From JAFGVL01 sp963663245 (GTDB lineage Bacteria; Bacteroidota; Bacteroidia; Bacteroidales; Paludibacteraceae): 64,000 bases of DNA. Each line of letters starts with the position of its first letter. The first letter of the stretch is position 1. The notes beneath the pieces were generated by a model. It was not told where the DNA came from. It saw only the letters and a program-made list of their open reading frames with translations, and did not search any database. The DNA lies in assembly GCA_963663245.1 (NCBI GenBank), contig OY760143.1:2232001-2296000 (forward strand), in the 5' to 3' direction. Shown piece after piece: positions 7,538 through 16,560 of this stretch. Made by a program: the position numbers and the translations under genes.

Positions 7538-8881
7538 CTAATATGCTGCTACAGCACCAGTTCTACCTTTAATCCTACCTGTCTTTAATAATCCATCATA
7601 ATGACGCATTAATAAATAGCTCTCAATTTGTTGTAAAGTATCTAAAACTACACCAACTAGAATCAATAAAGATGTTCCACCGAAAAACTGAGCAAAACCT
7701 TGATTGATATGTAATATACTTGCAAAAGCAGGTAATATAGCAACAATTGCTAAGAAAATAGAGCCCGGCAATGTAATTCTAGACATAATAACATCTAAAT
7801 ATTCTGCTGTTTTTTTCCCAGGCTTAACACCAGGAATAAAACCGTTGTTTCTTTTCATATCCTCCGCCATTTGCGTAGGATTAATAGTTATTGCAGTATA
7901 GAAATATGTAAAAGCAATAATCATTACTGCAAATACAAAATTATACCAAAAACCATTGTTATCCATAAATGCTTGCCCTATAGTAGTCGCTGTTTCTGAA
8001 GTAGAAAATCCAGCTAATGTTATAGGTATAAACATAATTGCTTGTGCAAAGATTATAGGCATAACACCAGCTGCATTAACCTTTAGAGGAATATACTGAC
8101 GTACGCCACCATATTGTTTATTCCCAACTACTCTTTTAGCATATTGCACAGGCACCTTACGTGTTCCTTGAACTAACATGATACATGCAGCAATAACTAC
8201 TACCAATACAATGATTTCAGCTAAAAACATAATTAAACCACCACCTGCATCTCCTAAACGAGAAGCAAACTCTTTAACAATTGCATCTGGGAAACGAGCA
8301 ATGATACCAATTAAGATAATAAATGAAATACCATTTCCAACACCTTTATCTGTTATCCTTTCTCCTAACCACATTACGAACATACTTCCTGCACATAAGA
8401 TAATTGTTGAGGTTACTTGAAACATAAACCCTGGAGGTAATGAGGCACCTGCAGCTCCTAACTGAACGCCTAAGTTTATTAAATATGTAGGACCTTGAAC
8501 CAATAGAATTATAACCGTCAAATAACGAGTAAATTGATTCATTTTTCGTTGTCCACTCTCACCTTCTTTTTGCATTTTTTGAAAATACGGTACTGCTATC
8601 GTTAGTAACTGAACAACAATAGAAGCCGATATATACGGCATGATACCTAATGCGAAGATAGAAGCATTTGAGAATGCACCTCCAGAAAACATATCTAAAA
8701 GAGATAATAAACCACCACCTGTCTGATTTTGCAATGCTGATAAGTTGGCTGGATCAATACCAGGAAGAACAACGAATGAACCAAAGCGATATATTAACAC
8801 GAACAATATTGTCGTAGCTAATCTTACTCTAAGCTCTTCAATTTTCCAGATATTTTTAATTGTCTCTATAATTTTATTCAT
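7538..8881 (-). CDS. secY: Protein translocase subunit SecY
   Basis: Central channel of the Sec translocon in the inner membrane. The 447-residue protein has about ten hydrophobic segments. It begins with a short cytoplasmic helix followed by TTILFVLIYRFGSFVVLPGID. The plug region FSGGAFSNASIFALGIMPYI and the conserved loop QGTRKVPVQYAKR are visible. It lies 4 nt after rplO and 4 nt before map, suggesting coupled translation. All T9SS cargo in this window would first pass this channel. Confidence 0.98.
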   Translation of the reverse strand: MNKIIETIKNIWKIEELRVRLATTILFVLIYRFGSFVVLPGIDPANLSALQNQTGGGLLSLLDMFSGGAFSNASIFALGIMPYISASIVVQLLTIAVPYFQKMQKEGESGQRKMNQFTRYLTVIILLVQGPTYLINLGVQLGAAGASLPPGFMFQVTSTIILCAGSMFVMWLGERITDKGVGNGISFIILIGIIARFPDAIVKEFASRLGDAGGGLIMFLAEIIVLVVVIAACIMLVQGTRKVPVQYAKRVVGNKQYGGVRQYIPLKVNAAGVMPIIFAQAIMFIPITLAGFSTSETATTIGQAFMDNNGFWYNFVFAVMIIAFTYFYTAITINPTQMAEDMKRNNGFIPGVKPGKKTAEYLDVIMSRITLPGSIFLAIVAILPAFASILHINQGFAQFFGGTSLLILVGVVLDTLQQIESYLLMRHYDGLLKTGRIKGRTGAVAAY

Positions 8882-8885
8882 CGTG

Positions 8886-9332
8886 TTATAGTTTTACAAC
8901 AGTTCCACCTAAAGAAGCAATTGTCTCTTCCGCTGATTTCGAGAAAGCATGAGCCTCAATTGTTAATTTTGAAGTTAGTGATCCGTTTCCTAGAACTTTT
9001 ACTAAGTCTCTCTTTGAAATAAGACCTGCATTAAGTAAATCTTCAATACTTACTTTCTTCAATTTAGCAGAAGTAACTAATTCTTGAATTGTACTAAGAT
9101 TGACAGCCTTATACTCAACTCTGTTTATATTTTTAAAACCAAATTTAGGAACGCGACGTTGTAGTGGCATTTGTCCACCTTCGAAACCAACTTTCCTAGA
9201 ATAACCAGAACGTGATTTTTGACCTTTGTGTCCTCTAGTAGCAGTACCACCACCACCAGAACCTTGTCCACGACCTATTCTTTTTCTAGATTTTATTGAA
9301 CCATTTGCTGGTTTTAAATTATTCAAATCCAT
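8886..9332 (-). CDS. rplO: Ribosomal protein uL15
   Basis: Late-assembly 50S protein. The product is 148 residues. It has the glycine- and arginine-rich N-terminal extension (GRGQGSGGGGTATRGHKGQKSR) that threads into 23S rRNA, and a globular C-terminal domain ending SLGGTVVKL. It is 34 nt behind rpmD and 4 nt ahead of secY. Confidence 0.98.
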   Translation of the reverse strand: MDLNNLKPANGSIKSRKRIGRGQGSGGGGTATRGHKGQKSRSGYSRKVGFEGGQMPLQRRVPKFGFKNINRVEYKAVNLSTIQELVTSAKLKKVSIEDLLNAGLISKRDLVKVLGNGSLTSKLTIEAHAFSKSAEETIASLGGTVVKL

Positions 9333-9366
9333 ATCTTTTATCTGTTATATAAGATTTATTCTTTTA

Positions 9367-9552
9367 TTATTTTTCAACAACCACAAGGTGGTTTACTCTT
9401 TCTATCATCCCCAAAATTTGAGGAGTAGCTTCATGTTCAACAACTGAGTTTAACTTACGTAAACCTAAAGCTTCTAAAGTCAACTTTTGTACTTTAGGAG
9501 AGTTGATTTGACTTCTCACTTGTCTCACTTTTATTTTTGCTAATTTTGCCAT
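9367..9552 (-). CDS. rpmD: Ribosomal protein uL30
   Basis: Small 61-residue 50S protein. It shows the family core KIKVRQVRSQINSPKVQKLTL then LGLRKLNSVVEH, and ends with the usual IERVNHLVVVEK. It sits in the conserved rpsE-rpmD-rplO order. Confidence 0.97.
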   Translation of the reverse strand: MAKLAKIKVRQVRSQINSPKVQKLTLEALGLRKLNSVVEHEATPQILGMIERVNHLVVVEK

Positions 9553-9566
9553 GAGTCTTTTAAATT

Positions 9567-10085
9567 TTATCCTTTAAATACTTTTTCAAGAGAAACTCCA
9601 CGTACTTGAGCAATCATATATGGATCACGCAATTCGCTTAAAGCTTCTATTGTTGCTTTCACCAAGTTATGAGGGTTCGAAGAACCTTTTGATTTTGCTA
9701 ATACATCGGTAACACCAACACTTTCAAGCACCGCACGCATCGCACCACCAGCTTTTACTCCAGTACCATGAGAGGCAGGCTTTATAAATACTTGTGCTCC
9801 ACCAAACTTTGCTAATTGCTCGTGAGGAATCGTTCCTTTTAAAATTGGCACTTTAATTAAGTTCTTTTTTGCTGCTTCAATACCTTTTGCAATAGCAGAA
9901 GTAACCTCACCGGCTTTACCTAGGCCCCAGCCTACAACACCATTTTCGTTACCTACTACAACAATAGCTGAGAAACTAAACGTACGACCACCCTTTGTTA
10001 CTTTAGTAACACGATTAATAGCTACTAATCTATCTTTTAATTCAAGATCGTTGGTCGTTTTTACTTTGTTATCTATTCCTGCCAT
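9567..10085 (-). CDS. rpsE: Ribosomal protein uS5
   Basis: 30S protein important for decoding fidelity and mRNA unwinding at the entry channel. The 172-residue product has a double-stranded RNA-binding N-terminal domain (LVAINRVTKVTKGGRTFSFS, VVGNENGVVGWGLGKAGEV) and the C-terminal domain with GTGVKAGGAMRAVLE. It is 6 nt behind rplR. Confidence 0.98.
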   Translation of the reverse strand: MAGIDNKVKTTNDLELKDRLVAINRVTKVTKGGRTFSFSAIVVVGNENGVVGWGLGKAGEVTSAIAKGIEAAKKNLIKVPILKGTIPHEQLAKFGGAQVFIKPASHGTGVKAGGAMRAVLESVGVTDVLAKSKGSSNPHNLVKATIEALSELRDPYMIAQVRGVSLEKVFKG

Positions 10086-10091
10086 AATTTT

Positions 10092-10436
10092 TTAAAATTT
10101 TAATCCTCCTTTACGTGCTCCTTCAGCCATTTCCTTAACTCTACCATGATAAATATAACCATTACGATCAAATACCACTTGAGAAACTCCTTTTTCTAAT
10201 GCTAATTTAGCAAGCAATTCACCTACTTTACCGGCTTGTTCTTTCTTAGACATTTTCTCTTTCATTTCAAGAGAAGAAGCTGCTACTAATGTTTTTCCTG
10301 TTAAGTCATCTACAACTTGTGCATATATTTGAGAATTACTTCTATATACGGATAAACGAGGCTTCTCAGCAGAACCCGATACTTTGTGTCGGATATGTGC
10401 TTTTATTTTAATTCTTCTTTCTGTTTTTACTGACAT
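10092..10436 (-). CDS. rplR: Ribosomal protein uL18
   Basis: Central-protuberance protein that binds 5S rRNA together with uL5. The 114-residue product has the typical RRIKIKAHIRHKVSGSAEKPRL N-terminus, the RLSVYRSNSQIYAQVVDD strand and the terminal Gly-rich end ARKGGLKF. Confidence 0.98.
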   Translation of the reverse strand: MSVKTERRIKIKAHIRHKVSGSAEKPRLSVYRSNSQIYAQVVDDLTGKTLVAASSLEMKEKMSKKEQAGKVGELLAKLALEKGVSQVVFDRNGYIYHGRVKEMAEGARKGGLKF

Positions 10437-10454
10437 AGTTTTACCAATTTTTTA

Positions 10455-11009
10455 TTAGCTAACTGTAGCTGATTTACCTGCTTTACGACGTAATACTTCT
10501 CCCACAAACTTAACACCTTTTCCTTTATATGGTTCAGGCTTACGAAATGAGCGTATTTTCGCACATACTTGACCGATAAGTTGTTTATCACATGATTCTA
10601 GAATTACAATTGGATTTTGATTACGTTCCATTTTAGTTTCAATCTTAATCTCGCTAGGAACACTTAAAAAGATATTATGTGTATATCCTAAAGCAAACTC
10701 TAAGACTTGACCTTGATTTGAAACTCTATAACCAACACCAACTAATTCTAATTCTTTCTTAAAACCTTCAGATACACCAATTACCATATTATTGATAAGA
10801 GATCTATATAGACCATGCATTGATCGGTTTTCTTTTTCATCATTCGGACGAATAACTGTACAAACATCACCTTCAACATTTAGAGAAATGTTAGGATTAA
10901 TTTCTTGAGTTAATTCTCCTTTTGAACCTTTTACAGTAACTACTGTTCCAGCTACAGTTATTGTAACTCCTGCTGGTATTTGTATGGGTGATTTCCCTAT
11001 TCTTGACAT
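10455..11009 (-). CDS. rplF: Ribosomal protein uL6
   Basis: 50S protein near the factor-binding site. The product is 184 residues with two tandem alpha/beta repeats. It begins MSRIGKSPIQIPAGV and carries the signature PEPYKGKGVKF in the second repeat. It is 18 nt from both rplR and rpsH. Confidence 0.98.
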   Translation of the reverse strand: MSRIGKSPIQIPAGVTITVAGTVVTVKGSKGELTQEINPNISLNVEGDVCTVIRPNDEKENRSMHGLYRSLINNMVIGVSEGFKKELELVGVGYRVSNQGQVLEFALGYTHNIFLSVPSEIKIETKMERNQNPIVILESCDKQLIGQVCAKIRSFRKPEPYKGKGVKFVGEVLRRKAGKSATVS

Positions 11010-11027
11010 GAGTATTCCTCCTTTTTT

Positions 11028-11423
11028 TTAATAAACAAAACACAATATCTCACCACCAACATTCAAATTACGTGCTTCCTTATCAGTCATAACACCTTTT
11101 GAAGTTGAAAGAATTGCAATACCCAAACCATTAAGAACTTTCGGTATTTCATTTTGACCTGCATACTGACGTAAACCAGGAGTTGAATAACGAATTAACT
11201 TCTTAATAGAATTTACTTTATTTACTGGATCGTATTTCAAGGCAATCTTAATAGTTCCTTGGTAACCTTCATCTGTAAATTTATAATTTAAGATATAGCC
11301 TTTATTGTGCAATATCTTTGTGATTTCCTTCTTCAAGTTAGAAGCAGGAATCTCTACTACCCTATGATTTGCTTTAACAGCATTTCTTAAACGGGTTAAA
11401 TAATCTGCGATTGGATCTGTCAT
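11028..11423 (-). CDS. rpsH: Ribosomal protein uS8
   Basis: Primary 16S-binding protein of the central domain; in E. coli it represses the spc operon. The 131-residue product starts TDPIADYLTRLRNA and has the C-terminal signature STSKGVMTDKEAR. The 69-nt spacer from rpsN is one of only four long gaps in the cluster and can form a short hairpin (11440-11462). Confidence 0.98.
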   Translation of the reverse strand: MTDPIADYLTRLRNAVKANHRVVEIPASNLKKEITKILHNKGYILNYKFTDEGYQGTIKIALKYDPVNKVNSIKKLIRYSTPGLRQYAGQNEIPKVLNGLGIAILSTSKGVMTDKEARNLNVGGEILCFVY

Positions 11424-11439
11424 ACTCTTTGTTTTTAAA

Positions 11440-11462
11440 TTGATCCCGTAAATTCAGGACAA
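11440..11462 (-). promoter_or_regulatory. Small predicted hairpin in the rpsN-rpsH spacer
   Basis: 11457-11462 pairs with 11440-11446 as six base pairs with one bulged base around a 10-nt loop, 17 nt upstream of rpsH. The stem is short and could be chance; its interest is its position ahead of the uS8 gene. Confidence 0.25.
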
Positions 11463-11492
11463 TATTTATGAAACAATTAATTTATTAATTTT

Positions 11493-11762
11493 CTACCAGC
11501 TTGCTTTTTTAACACCTGGGATTAAGCCATTTGAAGCCATTTCTCTAAATTGAATACGAGAAATACCAAATTGACGCATATATCCTTTTGGACGACCAGT
11601 TATTTTGCAACGATTGTGCAAACGTACTGGAGATGCATTTTTTGGAATACTTTGAAGACCTTCATAGTCTCCTTCAGCAAGAAGTTTAGCTCTTTTAGCA
11701 GCATACTTTGCAACCATTTTAGCTCTTTTAACCTCACGGGCTTTCATTGATTCTTTTGCCAT
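11493..11762 (-). CDS. rpsN: Ribosomal protein uS14, zinc-free long form
   Basis: 30S head protein. The 89-residue product begins AKESMKAREVKRAKMVAKY and ends NGLIPGVKKASW. It has one cysteine (NRCKITGRPKGY) in place of the CxxC pairs, so it is the long zinc-independent form. It is 11 nt behind rplE. Confidence 0.98.
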   Translation of the reverse strand: MAKESMKAREVKRAKMVAKYAAKRAKLLAEGDYEGLQSIPKNASPVRLHNRCKITGRPKGYMRQFGISRIQFREMASNGLIPGVKKASW

Positions 11763-11773
11763 TATATCTTTTC

Positions 11774-12319
11774 TTAATTAGTTTTAAATGGTAATCCGAA
11801 CTCCTTCAACAATGCAAAACCTTCTTCATCCGTTTTTGCTGTTGTTGTCATAGTGATATTCATTCCTGAGATCCTTGAAACATTTTCAATGTTAATCTCA
11901 GGGAAAATAATTTGCTCTGTAATTCCTAAAGTATAGTTACCTCTACCGTCAAGTTTATTGCCGATACCTCTAAAGTCACGAATACGTGGTAAAGCTACAC
12001 GAACTAATCTTTCAAGAAACTCGTACATTTGTTCTCCACGAAGCGTTACACGAACACCAATTGGCATTTCTTTACGTAACTTAAAATTAGAGATATCTTT
12101 CTTAGACATTGTTTGTACTGCTTTTTGACCAGCAATTACACTCATTTCTCCGACAGCGTTTTCTATAATTTTTTTATCAGCAACTGCAGAACCTAAACCT
12201 TGATTAAGAGTTATTTTCTGAAGTTTTGGAACTTCCATAATTGACTTATAGCCAAATTCTTTCATTAACACAGGAACGATACGTTCTTTGTAATCATTTT
12301 TAAGACTAGCTGTATTCAT
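11774..12319 (-). CDS. rplE: Ribosomal protein uL5
   Basis: 5S rRNA-binding protein of the central protuberance that touches the P-site tRNA. The 181-residue product carries the family signature region LQKITLNQGLG and the C-terminal MNITMTTTAKTDEEGFALLKEFGLPF. Its start codon overlaps the rplX stop by one base (TAATG), which suggests termination-reinitiation. Confidence 0.98.
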   Translation of the reverse strand: MNTASLKNDYKERIVPVLMKEFGYKSIMEVPKLQKITLNQGLGSAVADKKIIENAVGEMSVIAGQKAVQTMSKKDISNFKLRKEMPIGVRVTLRGEQMYEFLERLVRVALPRIRDFRGIGNKLDGRGNYTLGITEQIIFPEINIENVSRISGMNITMTTTAKTDEEGFALLKEFGLPFKTN

Positions 12320-12639
12320 TATTTAATTTCCTCCCCTGATTTTTTTGAATATCTGACTGACTTTCCAGACTTGTCTAATTTTCTACCAATACGAGTAGGT
12401 TTTCCGGATTTAGCATCCAACACATTCAAATTTGAAATATGAATAGAAGCTTCTTTTTTAACAATTCCTCCTTGAGGACTTTCCGCATTAGGCTTAGTAT
12501 GTTTTGAAATCATATTAAGACCCTCTACTATCGCACGATTTTCTTGAACAAGGATGTCAAGCACTTTGCCATTTTTTCCTTTGGCAACACCTGTTTTAAC
12601 AAAAACAGTATCGCCTTTTTTAATATGTAATTTACTCAT
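12319..12639 (-). CDS. rplX: Ribosomal protein uL24
   Basis: Assembly-initiator protein of the 50S subunit. The 106-residue product has a KOW motif near the start (HIKKGDTVFVKTGVAKGKNGKV) and the conserved EGLNMISKHTKP. The TAA stop shares its last A with the rplE ATG. Confidence 0.98.
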   Translation of the reverse strand: MSKLHIKKGDTVFVKTGVAKGKNGKVLDILVQENRAIVEGLNMISKHTKPNAESPQGGIVKKEASIHISNLNVLDAKSGKPTRIGRKLDKSGKSVRYSKKSGEEIK

Positions 12640-12659
12640 TATAATAAATATTACAAAGA

Positions 12660-13025
12660 TTAAAGCACTTCTGGTGCAAGTGAGATAATTTTCATGTTTG
12701 ATGCACGTAATTCTCTTGCTACAGGGCCAAAAATACGACTTCCGCGAATTTCACCTGCTGTATTTAAAAGAACACATGCATTGTCATCAAATCTGATATA
12801 AGAACCATCCTGACGACGAACTTCTTTTTTAGTACGCACTACAACTGCTCTTGTAACTGTACCTTTTTTAACATCACTAGATGGTATGGTATGTTTAACT
12901 GTAACTACAATTACATCACCAACACTGGCATAGCGTTTACCTGTACCACCTAATACTCGAATAGTAAGTACTTCTTTTGCACCACTATTATCTGCGACTG
13001 TTAATCTTGACTCTGTTTGTATCAT
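12660..13025 (-). CDS. rplN: Ribosomal protein uL14
   Basis: 50S protein at the subunit interface and the docking site of silencing factor RsfS. The 121-residue product begins MIQTESRLTVADNSGAKEV and contains RGSRIFGPVARELR. It lies 2 nt from rpsQ. Confidence 0.98.
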   Translation of the reverse strand: MIQTESRLTVADNSGAKEVLTIRVLGGTGKRYASVGDVIVVTVKHTIPSSDVKKGTVTRAVVVRTKKEVRRQDGSYIRFDDNACVLLNTAGEIRGSRIFGPVARELRASNMKIISLAPEVL

Positions 13026-13027
13026 AA

Positions 13028-13285
13028 TTACTTAACTCTTTCAATTATTTCAACCAATCTCCATCTCTTACTTTTGCTTGTCGGACGTGTTTCCATAATA
13101 CGAACTAAATCGCCAATATTACATTCGTTATTCTCGTCGTGAGCATGGTATTTTTTTGTTTTATTCAAAAATTTCCCGTATATCGGGTGTTTTTCTTTCC
13201 ATTTTACAGCAACAGTTATAGTTTTAACCATTTTGTTACTTGAGACAATACCAGATCGTTCTTTTCTTAATTTTCTTGTTTCCAT
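13028..13285 (-). CDS. rpsQ: Ribosomal protein uS17
   Basis: Primary 16S-binding OB-fold protein. I start it at ATG 13285 (85 residues, METRKLRKERSG); an in-frame GTG sits one codon upstream at 13288 but the ATG gives the usual N-terminus. The signature GDLVRIMETRPTSKSKRWRL is visible at the end. It is 7 nt behind rpmC. Confidence 0.97.
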   Translation of the reverse strand: METRKLRKERSGIVSSNKMVKTITVAVKWKEKHPIYGKFLNKTKKYHAHDENNECNIGDLVRIMETRPTSKSKRWRLVEIIERVK

Positions 13286-13292
13286 CACAATC

Positions 13293-13493
13293 TTATTGTT
13301 GTTCGTTAATTTCTCTCTGACGCAACTCTGTATTCAATCTAGCAATATCTTTTCGAGCTGATTGAATTTGCATAGGGTTGTCAAGAGGAGAAATACTGTG
13401 ATTCAATTTCATGCGATTTAATAATTCTTTATCAGAATCTAAACGTTCTTGAATCTCTTTTGTTGTTAATTCTTTAATTTCTCTTGTTTTCAT
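13293..13493 (-). CDS. rpmC: Ribosomal protein uL29
   Basis: Small helical 50S protein at the tunnel exit that forms part of the docking site for SRP and trigger factor. The product is 66 residues: KTREIKELTTKEIQERL followed by the conserved QIQSARKDIARLNTELRQRE. It is 5 nt behind rplP. Confidence 0.97.
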   Translation of the reverse strand: MKTREIKELTTKEIQERLDSDKELLNRMKLNHSISPLDNPMQIQSARKDIARLNTELRQREINEQQ

Positions 13494-13498
13494 TTTTC

Positions 13499-13933
13499 TT
13501 ATGCATTTATAGAGCTTGGGTCTATATCTCTTCTGATTACAAATTTAGTTGTAACCGGTAATTTTTGAGCAGCTAAACGTAACGCTTCTTTAGCAATTTC
13601 GAAAGGTACGCCTTCTACTTCGATAAGCATTCTTCCTGGTGTAACAGGAGCAACAAATCCTTCTGGAGCACCTTTACCTTTACCCATACGTACCTCGGCT
13701 GGTTTTTTAGTTATCGGTTTATCAGGAAAAATTCTTATCCAAATTTGTCCTTGTCTTTGCATATAACGAGTTACAGCAACACGGGCGGCCTCTATTTGAC
13801 GACCAGTAATCCATTTTGACTCTAACGTTTTTATACCAAAAGAACCGAATGCCAACTGACTTCCTCTCTGGGCATTACCCTTCATACGACCTTTCTGGGC
13901 TCTTCTGAATTTAGTTTTCTTTGGTTGTAACAT
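13499..13933 (-). CDS. rplP: Ribosomal protein uL16
   Basis: 50S protein near the A site and 5S rRNA. The 144-residue product begins MLQPKKTKFRRAQKGR. The family signatures RMGKGKGAPEGFVAPV and GRMLIEVEGV are present. It is 30 nt behind rpsC. Confidence 0.98.
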   Translation of the reverse strand: MLQPKKTKFRRAQKGRMKGNAQRGSQLAFGSFGIKTLESKWITGRQIEAARVAVTRYMQRQGQIWIRIFPDKPITKKPAEVRMGKGKGAPEGFVAPVTPGRMLIEVEGVPFEIAKEALRLAAQKLPVTTKFVIRRDIDPSSINA

Positions 13934-13963
13934 AATTTTTACAATTCAATTTTGTTTGCTTTC

Positions 13964-14683
13964 TTACTTTCTTCTTTTCTTGAAACCGCCTTTGTTATCA
14001 CGACGATCATTTGAACCATGGCCATCTTTATTTGTAAAAGAAGGAGCTAAATCTTTTTTGCCATATACTTCACCGCGGCATATCCAAACTTTAATTCCAA
14101 CTAATCCAACTTTTGTTAATGCTTCTGCTAAAGCATAATCGATGTCAGCTCTTAAAGTATGTAAAGGAGTTCTCCCTTCTTTATACATTTCGGAACGTGC
14201 CATCTCAGCACCATTTAAACGTCCTGACACTTGTACTTTTATTCCTTCTGCACCCATTCGCATTGTTGCTGCGATAGCCATTTTGGTTGCACGACGGTAA
14301 GCAATTTTTCCTTCTACTTGACGGGCAATATTATTTGCAACGATAACGGCATCAAGTTCTGGTCTTTTTACTTCAAAAATATTTATTTGAACATCTTTAT
14401 CTGTGATTTTCTTTAATTCTTCTTTTAGCTTGTCAACTTCCTGACCGCCTTTCCCGATAATAATTCCTGGTCGAGCTGTACATACAGTTATTGTAACAAG
14501 TTTAAGTGTACGTTCTATAATAATTCTAGAAACGCTAGCTTTTGCTAAACGTACAGTAAGATACTTTCTAATTTTACTGTCTTCTAACAAGGTGTCACCA
14601 TAATCTTTTCCACCATACCAGTTAGAGTCCCATCCTCTGATGATTCCTAAACGATTACTTATTGGATTTACTTTTTGTCCCAT
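13964..14683 (-). CDS. rpsC: Ribosomal protein uS3
   Basis: 30S protein at the mRNA entry tunnel with helicase function. The 239-residue product begins MGQKVNPISNRLGIIRGWDSN, has a KH domain with TARPGIIIGKGGQEVDKL, and the C-terminal domain signature GAEGIKVQVSGRLNGAEMAR. A basic, low-complexity tail ends GGFKKRRK. It is 7 nt behind rplV. Confidence 0.98.
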   Translation of the reverse strand: MGQKVNPISNRLGIIRGWDSNWYGGKDYGDTLLEDSKIRKYLTVRLAKASVSRIIIERTLKLVTITVCTARPGIIIGKGGQEVDKLKEELKKITDKDVQINIFEVKRPELDAVIVANNIARQVEGKIAYRRATKMAIAATMRMGAEGIKVQVSGRLNGAEMARSEMYKEGRTPLHTLRADIDYALAEALTKVGLVGIKVWICRGEVYGKKDLAPSFTNKDGHGSNDRRDNKGGFKKRRK

Positions 14684-14690
14684 TTATCTT

Positions 14691-15098
14691 CTAATTTTGA
14701 TCGTTAGTAATTTTAGTATCAACAAACAATGTAACATGGTTTGAACGTTTACGAATTTGGTAACCTCTACCCTGAGGAGCAGTACGAAGTCTTTTTAACA
14801 TTCTTGCAGAATCTACTGAAACAGCACTTATATATAAGTTAGCATCTTCAGCTTTTTGTTCTGTTTTTTGTTCCCAATTAGCAATTGCCGAACGCAATAA
14901 TTTTTCAATTCTTCCAGAAGCCTCTTTAGTAGAGAATTTCAAAACACTTAGTGCTTTGCTTACTTCCATTCCACGAACCATATCTACCACCAAACGCATT
15001 TTACGTGGTGATGTTGGCACATTATTCAATTTAGCGAAATAAAGAGATTTTTGGGCTTCTTTTCTTTCGTCTGCGGCTATTCTTTTTCTTTTACCCAT
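14691..15098 (-). CDS. rplV: Ribosomal protein uL22
   Basis: 50S protein whose long hairpin lines the exit tunnel and is a macrolide-resistance site. The 135-residue product has the core LNNVPTSPRKMRLVVDMVRG and the hairpin tip region ARMLKRLRTAPQGRGYQIRKR. It is 42 nt behind rpsS. Confidence 0.98.
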   Translation of the reverse strand: MGKRKRIAADERKEAQKSLYFAKLNNVPTSPRKMRLVVDMVRGMEVSKALSVLKFSTKEASGRIEKLLRSAIANWEQKTEQKAEDANLYISAVSVDSARMLKRLRTAPQGRGYQIRKRSNHVTLFVDTKITNDQN

Positions 15099-15140
15099 TG
15101 TATTAAGAAATTTTTATTTTTCGTTTTCTAATTAGGGATA

Positions 15141-15404
15141 CTATCTTTTACCACCATGACCACGGAAGCTACGAGTTGGAGAAAACTCTCCTAACTTGTG
15201 TCCTACCATATTTTCCGTCACGTATACTGGTATAAATTTGTTCCCATTATGAACTGCTATTGTATGACCTACGAAGTCTGGAGAGATCATTGATGATCTA
15301 GACCATGTTTTAACAACGGTTTTTTTACCCGTGCTATTTAAGTCTAAAACTTTTTTCTCTAATCTGACGCTAATGTAAGGTCCTTTTTTTAATGAACGAC
15401 TCAT
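15141..15404 (-). CDS. rpsS: Ribosomal protein uS19
   Basis: 30S head protein that forms bridges with the 50S subunit. The 87-residue product begins MSRSLKKGPYISVRLEKKV and ends with the signature VGHKLGEFSPTRSFRGHGGKR. Confidence 0.98.
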   Translation of the reverse strand: MSRSLKKGPYISVRLEKKVLDLNSTGKKTVVKTWSRSSMISPDFVGHTIAVHNGNKFIPVYVTENMVGHKLGEFSPTRSFRGHGGKR

Positions 15405-15425
15405 ATTATCTAGTTCTTTATTCGT

Positions 15426-16250
15426 TTATTTTTTTCTTCTTTCAATTATATACTTGCTACTAGCTTTTTTAGGAGATCTAGTTTTAAATCCTTTAGCAAG
15501 TACGCCTGTACGTGAACGTGGGTGACCACCTGAAGCACGACCTTCACCACCACCCATTGGATGATCAACAGGGTTCATTGCTACACCTCTTACGCGAGGA
15601 CGACGACCTTTCCAACGTGAACGACCAGCTTTTCCAGATCTTTCTAATGCATGATCAGAATTACCTACACTACCAATAGTAGCTTTACAAGCAGAAAGCA
15701 CTTTACGTGTTTCACCTGAAGGTAGTTTAATAATTGCATATTTATCTTCTCTAGATGTTAACTGAGCAAAAGTTCCAGCTGAACGTACTAAAACAGCACC
15801 TCTACCTGGATCCATTTCAATGTTGTGAATAATAGTACCTAAAGGAATATTAACAAGAGGAAGAGAGTTTCCTAACTCAGGAACTGCATCTTTACCAGAT
15901 TGAATTTCTTGTCCAACTTGCAAACCATTAGGTGCTAAAATATAGCGTTTCTCACCATCTGCATAATACAATAAAGCAATACGAGCAGAACGATTTGGAT
16001 CGTACTCTATCGCTTTTACTGTTGCAGGCACACCTTCTTTATTTCTTTTGAAGTCAATTACTCTATACTTTCTCTTGTGTCCACCACCCACATTGCGGAT
16101 AGTCATTTTTCCGTCGTTGTTTCTACCTCCAACTTTAGAGATACCAACTACAAGAGATTTTTCTGGTGTACTCGCAGTAACTGAATCGAATGCACCAATA
16201 ACTTTGTGTCTCTGTCCCGGTGTTACCGGTCTTAGTTTTCTTACAGCCAT
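15426..16250 (-). CDS. rplB: Ribosomal protein uL2
   Basis: Large primary 23S-binding protein needed for subunit association and peptidyl transfer. The 274-residue product shows the family C-terminal region VRGVAMNPVDHPMGGGEGR, where the conserved histidine of uL2 (here in VDHPMGGG) lies. It starts 5 nt after rplW. Confidence 0.98.
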   Translation of the reverse strand: MAVRKLRPVTPGQRHKVIGAFDSVTASTPEKSLVVGISKVGGRNNDGKMTIRNVGGGHKRKYRVIDFKRNKEGVPATVKAIEYDPNRSARIALLYYADGEKRYILAPNGLQVGQEIQSGKDAVPELGNSLPLVNIPLGTIIHNIEMDPGRGAVLVRSAGTFAQLTSREDKYAIIKLPSGETRKVLSACKATIGSVGNSDHALERSGKAGRSRWKGRRPRVRGVAMNPVDHPMGGGEGRASGGHPRSRTGVLAKGFKTRSPKKASSKYIIERRKK

Positions 16251-16255
16251 CTTAA

Positions 16256-16546
16256 TTAAATATTGCTATATAAATCTATTACTTCTCCTTCTTTCAAGGT
16301 AATAACAGCTTTCTTTGTGCTGCTAGTAGCGCCTTTAATAATTCCACTTTTTGTATAACGAGATTTTTTCTTTCCCGGTAAAATAGAGGTATTAACTGCA
16401 ACTACTGTTACCTTATACATGTCCTGAACTGCTTGCTTAATTTGAATTTTATTCGCATTCAAATTAACTTCAAAGCCATATCTATTTAGCTTATCTGTCA
16501 ATCCGGTCATTTTTTCTGTAACGATAGGTTTTATAATAATTGCCAT
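16256..16546 (-). CDS. rplW: Ribosomal protein uL23
   Basis: Exit-tunnel protein that docks trigger factor and SRP. The product is 96 residues: IIKPIVTEKMTGLTDKLNRYGFEV, then the conserved IKQAVQDMYKVTVVAVNT and a lysine-rich loop. It is 14 nt behind rplD. Confidence 0.97.
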   Translation of the reverse strand: MAIIIKPIVTEKMTGLTDKLNRYGFEVNLNANKIQIKQAVQDMYKVTVVAVNTSILPGKKKSRYTKSGIIKGATSSTKKAVITLKEGEVIDLYSNI

Positions 16547-16560
16547 TTTTATTTCTCTCC

